From contig NZ_JALGBX010000005.1 of the NCBI RefSeq assembly GCF_022808175.1, forward strand, positions 336,379-400,378: a stretch of 64,000 nucleotides of DNA, in the 5' to 3' direction. Each line of letters starts with the position of its first letter. Position 1 is the first letter of the stretch. The position numbers and the translations under genes are program-made. The stretch comes from Streptomyces sp. AP-93 (GTDB lineage Bacteria > Actinomycetota > Actinomycetes > Streptomycetales > Streptomycetaceae). Below are positions 9,768-17,958 of the stretch, one piece after another. A model generated the notes under the pieces. It did no database searches. It was given only the letters and a program-made list of their open reading frames with translations, and had not been told where the DNA came from.

Positions 9768-9781
9768 CGGAGTCGCTCCCA
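9768..9781. promoter_or_regulatory. Possible degenerate CebR half-site
   Basis: The sequence CGGAGTCGCTCCCA keeps one perfect half (CGCTCCCA) of the CebR palindrome and matches 10 of 14 positions. It lies 49 bp upstream of the GH5 start codon, nearer the gene than the perfect box at 9901. It may be a weak second site or chance. Confidence 0.4.
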
Positions 9782-9900
9782 CTGGTGGGGCCAGACCGTA
9801 GCTGCAACTGACGCCAAGGAAAAGAGGAGTTGACGAAATTCCCCTCGGAACGGCTTCGACTCTTCACGGACCTTGACGGCGTTGAGTCCCGTCTGCACAG

Positions 9901-9914
9901 TGGGAGCGCTCCCA
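9901..9914. promoter_or_regulatory. CebR operator of the cellulase operon
   Basis: This is a third perfect copy of TGGGAGCGCTCCCA, upstream of the GH5-GH6 operon on the minus strand. It links the secreted cellulases to the same regulator as the importer. Confidence 0.92.
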
Positions 9915-10016
9915 CTGGTTCGGAGCTTGTGCCCATCTGCCTTGTGTGCCTTCATCCCTCAGCCGAGAGGAGACCCGTTCCCATGCCGATCCGGCGACCA
10001 GGCCGGCCGATCCCCC

Positions 10017-10925
10017 TCAGTCCACGTGCGGCGCTGCGAGGCGGCCGACGAGTTCCTCGACGAACGCCTCCAGGTGGGGCGGGCGAGAGCCGGTCCGGGT
10101 GGCGACGAACCAGGTGCGGGTCAGCGGCTTCGCGCCCATGCGGACCAGGGCCAGATCGTGCGAGGCCGCGTAGGGGGAAGCCACCCAGTTGGGCAGGACC
10201 GCCAGCCCCTGGCCGCCCGCCACCATCTCGATCACGAGGTCGGTCACCACCGGCATGGTGGTGATGCGGGCGGGCCGCGCCCCGGCCGGGATCGGCAGCG
10301 GCATCGACGGGATGCGCTTCTGGTCGTAGAAGTCGTAGAGGACCAGGTCCGTGCCGTCGAAATCGCGGGCGGTCACGTGCGCGCGGGACGCCCACGGGTG
10401 CCCGGCGGGCACCACCGCCACCATCTCGTCCTCGAACAGCCTGGTCAGGGACACCCGGTCCATCTGCAGGTCGGGTTTGGTCACCAGGGCCACGTCGACC
10501 AGGTCGGCGAGCAGGGCCGGGATCGGCGCGTCGTCGGCGACGGTCTCGATCCGGACCTCGATGTCCGGCTCGCGCGCGCGGAAGGAGCGCAGGACCGGCG
10601 GCAGCCACGGGAAGGTGGTGCTGCACTGCGCGGCGAACCGCACGCGCCGGTCCCGCCCGTCGCGGAGCTCCCGCAGGTCGCGCGAGGCCGATTCGAGTTC
10701 GCCGAGGACGTGTCGGGCGGCGACCAGGAGCCGGCGGCCGGCGGCGTTGGGGATCAGCCGGCGGCCCTTGCGGTCGAAGAGCGGCATCCCGAGACGGGCC
10801 TCCAGCCGGGTGAGCCGCTGGCTCAGCGCGGGCTGGCTGACGTAGAGCCGCTCGGCGGCGGCCGTCAGCGAGCCGGCCTCGGCCGTGGCCTCCAGGAGTT
10901 CCAGGTCACGCAGATCCACATCCAT
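10017..10925 (-). CDS. LysR-family transcriptional regulator
   Basis: This 302-residue LysR-type regulator has an N-terminal winged helix (SLTAAAERLYVSQPALSQRLTRLE cut across residues about 19-42) and a C-terminal substrate-binding domain from about residue 90 (VRFAAQCSTTFPWLPPVL). The FPWLPPVL and GQGLAVLPNW patterns recall the MetR-like subgroup. It is divergent from an SDR/tautomerase pair, the classical layout for a LysR regulator and its target. The 118-bp gap contains a CCATAAC/GTTATGG inverted repeat. The effector cannot be read from the sequence. Confidence 0.88.
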   Translation of the reverse strand: MDVDLRDLELLEATAEAGSLTAAAERLYVSQPALSQRLTRLEARLGMPLFDRKGRRLIPNAAGRRLLVAARHVLGELESASRDLRELRDGRDRRVRFAAQCSTTFPWLPPVLRSFRAREPDIEVRIETVADDAPIPALLADLVDVALVTKPDLQMDRVSLTRLFEDEMVAVVPAGHPWASRAHVTARDFDGTDLVLYDFYDQKRIPSMPLPIPAGARPARITTMPVVTDLVIEMVAGGQGLAVLPNWVASPYAASHDLALVRMGAKPLTRTWFVATRTGSRPPHLEAFVEELVGRLAAPHVD

Positions 10926-10970
10926 AACGCTGGATTATCACATGCTCCATATTCCGTCGTGGTGTTATGG
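10922..10970. promoter_or_regulatory. Inverted repeat in LysR/SDR divergent promoter
   Basis: CCATAAC at 10922-10928 and GTTATGG at 10964-10970 are perfect inverted 7-mers 35 bp apart. The left arm overlaps the regulator start codon. The position fits a LysR-controlled divergent promoter, but it is not a standard T-N11-A site. Confidence 0.4.
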
Positions 10971-11043
10971 GTCGAGGGCTCCTAGGTTTCTGGTGTCGGC
11001 CACCGGAACTCCCCGGCGGCCGCCCACGAAAGGGACACCTTCC

Positions 11044-11793
11044 ATGAGCGTCACCAGCACCACGACCACGGCCCTCGTCACCGGCTCCTCCAGCGGCATG
11101 GGCCTCGACATCGCCCGCGCCTTCCTGGCGGCCGGCGCGAACGTCGTCCTCAACGGCCGCGACCCCGACCGTCTCGCCAAGGCCGCCGCCGGCCTCGGGC
11201 ATCCGGAGCGCACCGCGTGCGTCGCGGGCAGCACCGCCGCCCCGGAGACCGGCGCAGCGCTCGTCCGTACGGCGCTGGAGCGCTTCGGGCGGATCGACGT
11301 CCTGGTCAACAACGCCGGCACCTTCGAGCCGAAGCCCTTCACCGAGGTGACGGAGGAAGAGCTCGACGGTTACCTGACGGGGAACCTCAAGGGCACCTAC
11401 CTCACCACGCAGGCGGTCGTACGGGCCCTGCGCGCCCAGGGGCAGGGCGGCAGCATCGTCAACATCGGCACCGTGCTGGTGGACCATGCGCTGGCGGGCT
11501 TCCCGGCCTCGGCGCCCGTGGTCAGCAAGGCCGGTGTGCACGCGCTGACGACGAGCCTCGCGGCCGAGCTCGCCGCCGACGGGATCAGCGTCAACCTCGT
11601 CGCGCCGGGCATCATCCGCACCCCCCTGCACGCGGGCGCCGACGTGGACTCCTTCGGCGGTCTCGCCCTGCAGGACCGCGTCGGCGAGGTCGCCGAAATC
11701 TCCGACGCCGTGCTGTACCTGGCGGGCGCCGGGTTCGTGACCGGCCACGCCCTGCGGGTGGACGGCGGCCACGTGACCGGCCGCCGCATCTGA
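11044..11793 (+). CDS. SDR-family protein lacking the usual catalytic Tyr
   Basis: This 249-residue protein has a short-chain dehydrogenase Rossmann fold. The cofactor motif is TGSSSGMG (residues about 14-21) and the structural motif is NNAG. At the active site the expected Tyr-x-x-x-Lys reads PVVSK, with Pro in place of Tyr, and the preceding catalytic Ser region reads IGTVLVDH. The codons there (ccc gtg gtc agc aag) leave no doubt. It may still bind NAD(P), but classic SDR chemistry is doubtful. The start ATG 11044 has AAAGGGA upstream. It is divergent from the LysR gene and 60 bp before a 4-OT-type tautomerase, probably one transcript. Confidence 0.88.
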   Translation: MSVTSTTTTALVTGSSSGMGLDIARAFLAAGANVVLNGRDPDRLAKAAAGLGHPERTACVAGSTAAPETGAALVRTALERFGRIDVLVNNAGTFEPKPFTEVTEEELDGYLTGNLKGTYLTTQAVVRALRAQGQGGSIVNIGTVLVDHALAGFPASAPVVSKAGVHALTTSLAAELAADGISVNLVAPGIIRTPLHAGADVDSFGGLALQDRVGEVAEISDAVLYLAGAGFVTGHALRVDGGHVTGRRI

Positions 11794-11853
11794 GCCCCTG
11801 CCCCACCCGAGTACGCCCCCCTGCACGTCACCGCCACGAGAAGAGGAATCCCC

Positions 11854-12066
11854 GTGCCGTACGTCAATGTCAAGATCACCCGTGAGGGCGCGACCGCGTC
11901 GCAGAAGGCCGAGCTCATCGCGGGCATCACCGACCTGTTGGTCAAGGTCCTCGACAAGGACCCGGCGACCACGTTCGTCCTCATCGACGAGGTCGCTCTG
12001 GAGGACTGGGGCGTGGGCGGCGTCCCGACGGACGAGTACCGCCGCCGCAACCGCCCCCGCGGCTGA
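11854..12066 (+). CDS. 4-oxalocrotonate tautomerase-family protein
   Basis: This 70-residue protein has the length and pattern of 4-OT tautomerases. After removal of the initiator (GTG 11854, RBS AGAGGA) the N-terminus is Pro, the catalytic base of the family, followed by YVNVKITREG and later VLIDEVALEDWGVGG. It would act as a small homo-oligomer on enol/keto substrates. It follows the SDR gene at 60 bp and is likely its operon partner under the LysR regulator. The physiological substrate is unknown. Confidence 0.85.
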   Translation: MPYVNVKITREGATASQKAELIAGITDLLVKVLDKDPATTFVLIDEVALEDWGVGGVPTDEYRRRNRPRG

Positions 12067-12078
12067 CCTTCGGGTCAG
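12063..12078. terminator. Small UUCG-type hairpin
   Basis: CTGACC, TTCG, GGTCAG form a 6-bp stem with a stable tetraloop exactly between the convergent stops of the tautomerase and the winged-helix regulator. It is short but well placed for a bidirectional terminator. Confidence 0.4.
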
Positions 12079-12803
12079 GCCCTGCCCGGGTCCGCCGTGC
12101 CCGGGTCCGCCGTGCCCGGGTCCGCCGCCGTACCCGGGTCCGCCCTGCCCCGGTCCGCCGTGCGCAGGTCCGCCGCGCACAGGTCCGGGCCGACGAAGGG
12201 CAGCAGCCGCACCGTGGTCCCGCTGGACTCCAGCAGGCCGTCCAGGACGCCCTGATGGACGGCGCACACGACCTCGGGCCGGTCCCGGGCCAGCTCCCGG
12301 TACGGGCATTCGTGCAGCAGTACCCGCCGGGTGCCGGGGTCGGGCCCCGGTGCGTCCCCGGGTGCGAAGCCCATCCGGGCGGCCGCGGCGAACACCCGCT
12401 CCGCCGCCGGACCGCTCCCGGCCAGCCGGCGCCCCCAGCCGAGGCCGGCCTCGCGGGACGCGCCGGGGCCGCCCCCCACCGCCTCGGCCAGGGCCTGGGC
12501 GAGCTCCCGGAAGGGGGTGTCCGCCGATGCCTCCCGGGGATTCAGCCCGATGGCCGCGTACCGCAGTCTGGGGCGGCCCCGGCCCGGCCCGGCCGAGGCG
12601 GTGGCCGTGACCAGGCCCGCCTTCGCCAGAGCGGCCAGGTGGTGGCGGACGGTGGCGACCGAAAGCCCCGTGGCAGCGGCCATGTCATCCACGCCCAGCA
12701 GGCCGTCCGCCTCCCGCAGCAGGGTCATCAGACGCCGACGCGACGGTACGGCCAAGGCGTGGTGGACACGCTGGGCATCCACACCACGGGGCATTTCGGT
12801 CAT
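12075..12803 (-). CDS. Winged-helix regulator with conserved Cys (possible metal or Fe-S sensor)
   Basis: This 242-residue regulator has an ArsR/DeoR-like winged helix (LLGVDDMAAATGLSVATVRH, then HHLAALAKAGLV) and a C-terminal domain with HECPYRELA, VVCAVHQG and DLCAADL. The Cys spacing recalls SufR-type Fe-S regulators of Actinobacteria, but ligand identity is inference. The start ATG 12803 is chosen because a TATATT -10-like box lies 7 nt upstream, suggesting a leaderless message. An in-frame ATG at 12827 has no ribosome site. The C-terminus is a low-complexity ADPGT repeat encoded by 15-bp tandem repeats, probably a recent extension. Confidence 0.75.
   Translation of the reverse strand: MTEMPRGVDAQRVHHALAVPSRRRLMTLLREADGLLGVDDMAAATGLSVATVRHHLAALAKAGLVTATASAGPGRGRPRLRYAAIGLNPREASADTPFRELAQALAEAVGGGPGASREAGLGWGRRLAGSGPAAERVFAAAARMGFAPGDAPGPDPGTRRVLLHECPYRELARDRPEVVCAVHQGVLDGLLESSGTTVRLLPFVGPDLCAADLRTADRGRADPGTAADPGTADPGTADPGRA
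12084..12176. repeat. 15-bp tandem repeat at regulator C-terminus
   Basis: Units of GCCCGGGTCCGCCGT occur about three times exactly and then degenerate. They lie in frame inside the 3' end of the regulator gene and encode its repetitive ADPGT tail. Confidence 0.75.
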
Positions 12804-12862
12804 GACCCAAATATAATCGATGCCCATTGGCTAAAAGAGGAGGGAGGTCCGGTCCGCCGCCC

Positions 12863-14760
12863 TCAGGTGCCCGTCCGGACGGCCAGGGACCACTCGCGCA
12901 GCACCCCGGTGTTCGAGTCGACCGCGTCGGTGATCCTGAGCTTCCAGCTCCCCGGCACGGCGTCGCCGATCAGCGGGGCGAGCAGGGAGGGCGGCTGGGA
13001 ATCCAGCGTCACCCGCAGGTTCTTGGTGTTGCCGCCCGTGCGGTTGTGGATCACGTCACGGCGGCCGCTGGGGGCCATCAGGACCACGCGCAGATCGCCG
13101 ATGCGGGGGTGCTCGATGTCGATCGTCACCGTCAGGTCCCGGACCGTGCCCTGGCCCTGGAGGGTGATCGCGTCGGTCAGACCGCCGAAGTCGTCCTCGG
13201 GAATGGTGGCGCCGGGCGCCGAGTCACCCGTGACCAGGGTGCCCGCCACGCCCTGCTCGCCCGTCCGGAAGGTGAGCACCGGGCCCGGTGGGGAGGTGGC
13301 CGAGAGGGTCAGCCCGGACTCGCTGCCGTCCCACCACAGGGACTCGGGGCGGCTGCTGTGCGAGACGGCGGTGCCCAGGGTGGGTCCGAAGAGGTCCGAG
13401 CCGTCGCCCTGGTTCCGGTTGGTCTCCAGGTCCAGGTGGCCGTCGGCCTGGAGGAGCGCGCACTGGTAGTGGCCCACCGGCGTGCCGTTCTGGAACTCGG
13501 TCGACCCCTTGATGTCGCAGTGGTGGACGGCGAGCCCGCTGGAGGTGAGCCGGGAGTCGAAGCCCGCGCGGGTGCGGTTCTCGACGAGGTAGTACTCGAT
13601 GTCGCGCCGCTGCGGGTTCTGGTAGATCAGGGCCTCGTCGTACTCCCCTTGCCGGGCCTCGTAGACGCCGGGCAGCGAGATGTCGACGTCGTGCGTCCAG
13701 TGCACGAGGCGCCGCAGGTAGACGCAGACCGCGGACGGGAGGAACCCGTCGCCCAGGTTGTTGCCCGCGGCCATCGCGCAGTATGTGCCCAGTCCCGCGC
13801 TGGTGAAGTCGTCGCCCTCGCGCTCGGCCGTTCCGTAGTCGTAGAGGTCCGGCCAGCGGCACAGCAGGTGGCCGCTCTCGTGGCAGAAGGTGCCGATGCT
13901 CAGGTCGGAGGCCGTGTCGCCGATGCTCGTGACGGTGTACAAGTCCGTGCGCACACTGCCGATCTGGGCGGGGAAACGGGAGTTGTGCGGCCAGAGGTCC
14001 TCCCGGAACTCCGTCCGGCCGCGTACATGATGCAGAGGGAGTCGACGACGCCCCGCCCGAGCGAGTCGAACCGGCTGAAGTCCACGCCGGCGTCGACGGC
14101 CGCCTGCAGCGCCTCCGGTACGAGGCGTCCCCGGTTCGCCTTGAGCCCGTAGGCGAGGCGGGGCCGGCTCAAACGCAGCGGGCCGACCACGGTGTTGGTG
14201 AAGCGGAGCCGGCCCGTCGACATCGTGCGGAAGAACTCCTTGACCGAGGAGCTGTTTCCGTTCGCCGTGAAATGGGGGCTGTTCAGCAGCGCCGAGACCT
14301 CGTCGACGGTGACCTCCGTGGGCTTGTCCGGGAAGTCGACGAGGATCGTCAGCCCCTGGACGTCGCCCTCGCTGAGGACGAAGCCCGGGAGCAGGCCCTC
14401 GTTGGGGCCGAAGGTCAGCAGGGTGTCCGGGTCGGTGGTGGCGCGGTCCTCCTCCGGGACCGTCTCCATCAGCCTCTCCTTCACCACGTCCCGCCGGTAG
14501 ACCTGCCCCTCCCGCAGGCGCCGGGGCAGCCCCTCGGGGGCCGGCCGGGAAACCGGCGTGCCGCTGGAGACGAACCGGCGTCCGGCGCCGCGGCCGTCGG
14601 CCTCGGCGAAGCAGTACAGGCCCCGGGCGTCGTCGTAGACGACCGAAAAGCCGTCGAGCGTCTCGTACCGTGCGTACTTGTCGTCGCCGAAGGCGACGAG
14701 CCGTACGTCGGCACCCTCCTCCTGGGGGAAGGTGAGGGTCTCGCCGAAGATGCCACTCAT
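12863..14760 (-). pseudogene. M6-type metalloprotease, frameshifted
   Basis: This reads as one secreted-protease-type gene of about 632 residues broken by a frameshift. The first part runs from ATG 14760 (RBS GGGAGG) and matches the M6 propeptide and early catalytic region (GLTILVDFPDKPTEVTVDEV, VDSLCIMYAAG). At about 14015-14017 the frame is lost: GCC and ACG codons of the two parts are separated by only 2 nt, so one base is missing or two are extra. The second part resumes TEFREDLWPHNSRFPAQIGS and contains the zinc motif FCHESGH and later a P-domain (DLTVTIDIEHPRIGDLRVVL) at the C-terminus. No obvious N-terminal signal peptide is present. It may be a true pseudogene or a sequencing error, since everything else is well preserved. 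Confidence 0.8.
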
Positions 14761-14866
14761 CGCAAGGCGCCTCCCGGATCCGGGCACACGAGGGCTGTCG
14801 CCTTCAGTGTCCGGTGGAACCCGGGACGGGCACAGGGCAGAAGGACCCACTCCGGGCGGGGCAGGG

Positions 14867-15511
14867 CTACCCCGGTGAGGAGGATGCCGGGATGAGGTCG
14901 TGGATCAGGGCGAAACGCGTCAGGTCGGCCCGCCGCCGCGAGCCGATCTTGTCGCGGAGCCGGTCCGGGTGGGAGTGCGCGGTGTGCTCGCTGATGCCCA
15001 GCCGGACGGCGATGCCGTGGTCGGTCTCCCCGTGGGCGACCAGCTCCAGAACCTGCCGCTCGCGGTCCGTGACGTGGCAGGGCGGCGCCGCGTCCGGGAC
15101 CGGGCCCACCGCGAGATCGGCGGAGACGTACGGGCAGCCGCCGGCGACCAGTCGGATCGCGGCCAGCAGTTCGTGTTCCCCGGCCCGCCGGCTCAGGCAG
15201 CCGCGGGCTCCGGCGCGCAGCGCGCCGCGGGCGTCGTCGGGCGGGCCGCAGGAGAGCACCAGGACGGCGAAGCCGAGTCCGGCCAGCCGCGCCACCACCT
15301 CCGCCAGGCATCCGGGCGACAGCCGCAGGTCGACGGGCAGGACGTCCCCGGCCCGGGCGTCTCCGCGCTCCAGCGCGGCGCTCACCTCATCGACCGATCC
15401 GGCGCCGAGCACGAAGGCCGGGCCGTCGGCCGCTTCGAGCACGCGGGCCACGCCGTGGCGCAGCAGCGGGCAGTCACCGAGGACGGCGACCCGTCCCGCG
15501 TCCGCACTCAT
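14867..15511 (-). CDS. LuxR/NarL-type response regulator
   Basis: This 214-residue protein has a receiver-like N-terminus (VAVLGDCPLLRHGVARVL) and a C-terminal LuxR helix-turn-helix (TDRERQVLELVAHGETDHGI, then AVRLGISEHTAHSH). The receiver is diverged: the usual acidic pocket and conserved Lys are hard to place, so phosphorylation may not occur. No kinase gene is adjacent. It starts at ATG 15511 with GGAGAGG upstream. It lies just downstream of the broken M6 protease start, on the same strand, and could have controlled it. Confidence 0.82.
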   Translation of the reverse strand: MSADAGRVAVLGDCPLLRHGVARVLEAADGPAFVLGAGSVDEVSAALERGDARAGDVLPVDLRLSPGCLAEVVARLAGLGFAVLVLSCGPPDDARGALRAGARGCLSRRAGEHELLAAIRLVAGGCPYVSADLAVGPVPDAAPPCHVTDRERQVLELVAHGETDHGIAVRLGISEHTAHSHPDRLRDKIGSRRRADLTRFALIHDLIPASSSPG

Positions 15512-15662
15512 GCGCGCCCCTCTCCCGGCAGGGGCCCGCGCCCGGTGGGAGCACGGCCCCGCCCCTCCAGTCTTGGCCCTCGGCGGCCGTCCGGCATGCC
15601 GGACGGCCCGTACGTCCCCACGCCCGCCCGGGACCGAATCCGTGGACTGTTATCGTCCGGTC

Positions 15663-16187
15663 ATGCCCGAGCTGATCACGCCCACCCCCCGTCTGTACGC
15701 CTCCTGGCTCGCCGCGCAGGAGGAATGGGGGCCCGACGCCCACATGGACGGCGCCGGGCTCGGCTCCGACGACGACGTGGACACCCCGGAGGGCTTCGCG
15801 GCCTGGACGGAGCGGCTGAGGCGGTACGGGGACCGCTCGCTGCCGCTCGAACACGGACGCGTCCACGCCACGTACTGGTGGATCGCCGAGGGGGACGAGT
15901 ACCTGGGCGCGATCGACCTCAGGCACTACCTGAACGGCTTCCTGCTCGATGCGGGAGGCCACATCGGCTACAGCGTGCGCCCCTCGGCCCGCCGCCGGGG
16001 CCTGGCCACCTGGGCCCTGGGCGAGGTCAAGCACGAGGCCCGGCTGCTGGGGATCGACCGGGTGCTGCTCACCTGTGACCCCGGGAACCAGGCCTCGATC
16101 CGCACGATCGAGAGCAACGGCGGCGTGCTGGAAGACGTCCGCGAGACCCTGATCGGCCCCAAGCGGCGCTACTGGATCGACCTCTAA
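15663..16187 (+). CDS. GNAT N-acetyltransferase
   Basis: This 174-residue GNAT protein would transfer an acyl group from acyl-CoA to an amine. The acetyl-CoA loop is SVRPSARRRGLATWAL (about residues 101-116), and the late motif GNQASIRTIESNGGVL is typical of the YjaB/RimJ-like small GNATs. The start ATG 15663 has no clear ribosome site, and a TGTTATCGT -10-like element sits about 10 nt before it, so a leaderless message is plausible. It is divergent from the LuxR-type regulator. Substrate unknown. Confidence 0.87.
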   Translation: MPELITPTPRLYASWLAAQEEWGPDAHMDGAGLGSDDDVDTPEGFAAWTERLRRYGDRSLPLEHGRVHATYWWIAEGDEYLGAIDLRHYLNGFLLDAGGHIGYSVRPSARRRGLATWALGEVKHEARLLGIDRVLLTCDPGNQASIRTIESNGGVLEDVRETLIGPKRRYWIDL

Positions 16188-16466
16188 GACTTGATCCGCT
16201 ATTCCCGTGGGGACGACGGAGTGCAGCCGGGGCGGTTCCTGGGCCGTCCGGCGTGGTCGCCCGGGGGCGGCTCATCCGGGGTCGCTCAGGGCGCTGGTCC
16301 GGCATTCGGGGAGCAGAGGCACAGCCCAAACGCTGTGCTGCCGCGTGATCCGTACCGGCGAGCCGGGGACAGACACGATGCGGTTGACTCCCACAGGGCG
16401 TCTTCTCGCCCTATCCCTTGCGGGACCTGACGATCGTAGCGGAATTACGGAACTCCTTGAAGCCAG

Positions 16467-17819
16467 CTACCGCGCCGCCGGACGGTGCGGGAACGCCGGC
16501 GCCGCGGGAGCGGGGCCCAGCGTGGTGGTGCCGGGAGCCGCCCGGTGGCCCAGGCCCGTGCGGTAGGCGTCCAGCGCCGCCTCGGTGCGGCCGGCCCGGC
16601 GCAGCAGATCGCCCAGGAGCCGGCACAGGTCCGCGAGGTCGCCCGTCGCCCCGCTGCGCTCCAGCAGCGCCAGGGCCTGCACGTAGTGCTCCTCCGCGGC
16701 CTCGGGCTCGCCCCTCTCCTCGGCCATGAGGCCGAGGAGCCGGTGCGCGCCGCCCGCGTGGACGGCGCCGTGACTGTCCCCGAGAGCCAGCAGCGCCGAG
16801 AGCAGCCCGGCGGCCTCCTCGTACCGGCCGAGCCGGCGCAGTACGTCGGCGAGTTCGACCTCCACCTGGGCGGTGTACAGGGCCGCCCGCCCGGCCGAGA
16901 GCATGTCCCGTGCGGTGCGCAGTTCCCGCTCGGCGGAGGCGAGGTCCCCGTTCTGGGCCTGTACGTAGCCGCGCATCCAGTGGCAGTGCGCCAGATCGGT
17001 CCGCAGCTGTAGCTGCGCGTAGATCGCCTGGGCCTTGGCCAGGGAGGCGTCGGCGTCGGCCACCCGCCCCTCGGTCAGGAACGTCCGCGCGACCTGCCGG
17101 TGCATGCCCGCCACCAGGGCCGGGTCGGTGACCCGGGGGGCCAGTGCCAGGGCGAGCTCGGCGGCATGGGCGGCCCGGGCGTGGGCGCCCATGTCGATGT
17201 ACGGCCCGATGACCGCGGCGTACAGCAGGAGCAGCGCCTCGGGGTCGGCCAGTCCGGTCGTCCCCAGCTCGTCGATGGTGGATTCGAGCAGGTAGCAGGC
17301 GTAGCGCAGTTCCCCGGCCAGCAGGTGCGCCACGGCGCGGCCGCGGATCGGGCGGGCACGGCGGGGGAGCGGCTCGTCGGCCAGCAGTCGTTCGGCCGAC
17401 TCGAAGTACCCGATGGCGTCGGGGAGTTCACCGGTCTCCAGGGCGCAGTCGCCGAGTCCGAGCAGCGCCCCGACCCGCTCGTCGGCGAGCCCGAGGTCCT
17501 CCGCTTCGCCGAGCAGACGCCGGTAGTGGACGGCGGCCTCGCCCGCCGCGCCGGAGGCCAGGAGCTGCTGCGCGTCGGTGAGGGCGAGGCGCAGTTCCGT
17601 GGCCAGTCCGGCGGGGCGTCCGGTGGCCAGCTCCTCGTAGGAGGTGCCGAGCCGCCCGGCCAGGAAGCGCAGGGCGGCCTCCGAGGGGCGCACCTTGCCC
17701 GACTCCAGGGTGGAGACATAAGCCGGGGTGTACGCAGGCTCCGCCAACTTGCGCTGTGTCAGGCCGAGTTCGGTGCGCATGCGCTGAACCCTGCGGCCGA
17801 TTTCGGCCGGTTCGTCCAT
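16467..17819 (-). CDS. XRE-family regulator with TPR domain
   Basis: This 450-residue protein has an N-terminal XRE helix-turn-helix (IGRRVQRMRTELGLTQRKLA, then TPAYVSTLESGKVRPS) and about 330 residues of tetratricopeptide-like helical repeats (ALLGLGDCALETGELPDAIG, LGLMAEERGEPEAAEEHYVQ). This layout is common in Streptomyces regulators that may sense small peptides or protein partners. It is divergent from a secreted M64 peptidase, with 139 bp between the starts, which suggests that the peptidase gene is its target. A GGGGGATCCC ribosome site supports ATG 17819. Confidence 0.87.
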   Translation of the reverse strand: MDEPAEIGRRVQRMRTELGLTQRKLAEPAYTPAYVSTLESGKVRPSEAALRFLAGRLGTSYEELATGRPAGLATELRLALTDAQQLLASGAAGEAAVHYRRLLGEAEDLGLADERVGALLGLGDCALETGELPDAIGYFESAERLLADEPLPRRARPIRGRAVAHLLAGELRYACYLLESTIDELGTTGLADPEALLLLYAAVIGPYIDMGAHARAAHAAELALALAPRVTDPALVAGMHRQVARTFLTEGRVADADASLAKAQAIYAQLQLRTDLAHCHWMRGYVQAQNGDLASAERELRTARDMLSAGRAALYTAQVEVELADVLRRLGRYEEAAGLLSALLALGDSHGAVHAGGAHRLLGLMAEERGEPEAAEEHYVQALALLERSGATGDLADLCRLLGDLLRRAGRTEAALDAYRTGLGHRAAPGTTTLGPAPAAPAFPHRPAAR

Positions 17820-17958
17820 GGGATCCCCCTGGTTGCTCGAACTGCCCAGTATTCAGGGGGAGCAGGGCATTGCGCACCCGTCGCGCGCCACCTAATTTAA
17901 GCAACCGATTCAGTGCACTTACGCATCGCTTTAACTCCCTTCACCGCAGGAGGACTTC

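Noticed and set aside
16188..16466. Small gene or RNA near 16375
   Set aside because: A short frame from ATG 16375 runs into the antisense of the XRE-TPR gene; no tRNA-like fold or ribosome site was seen.
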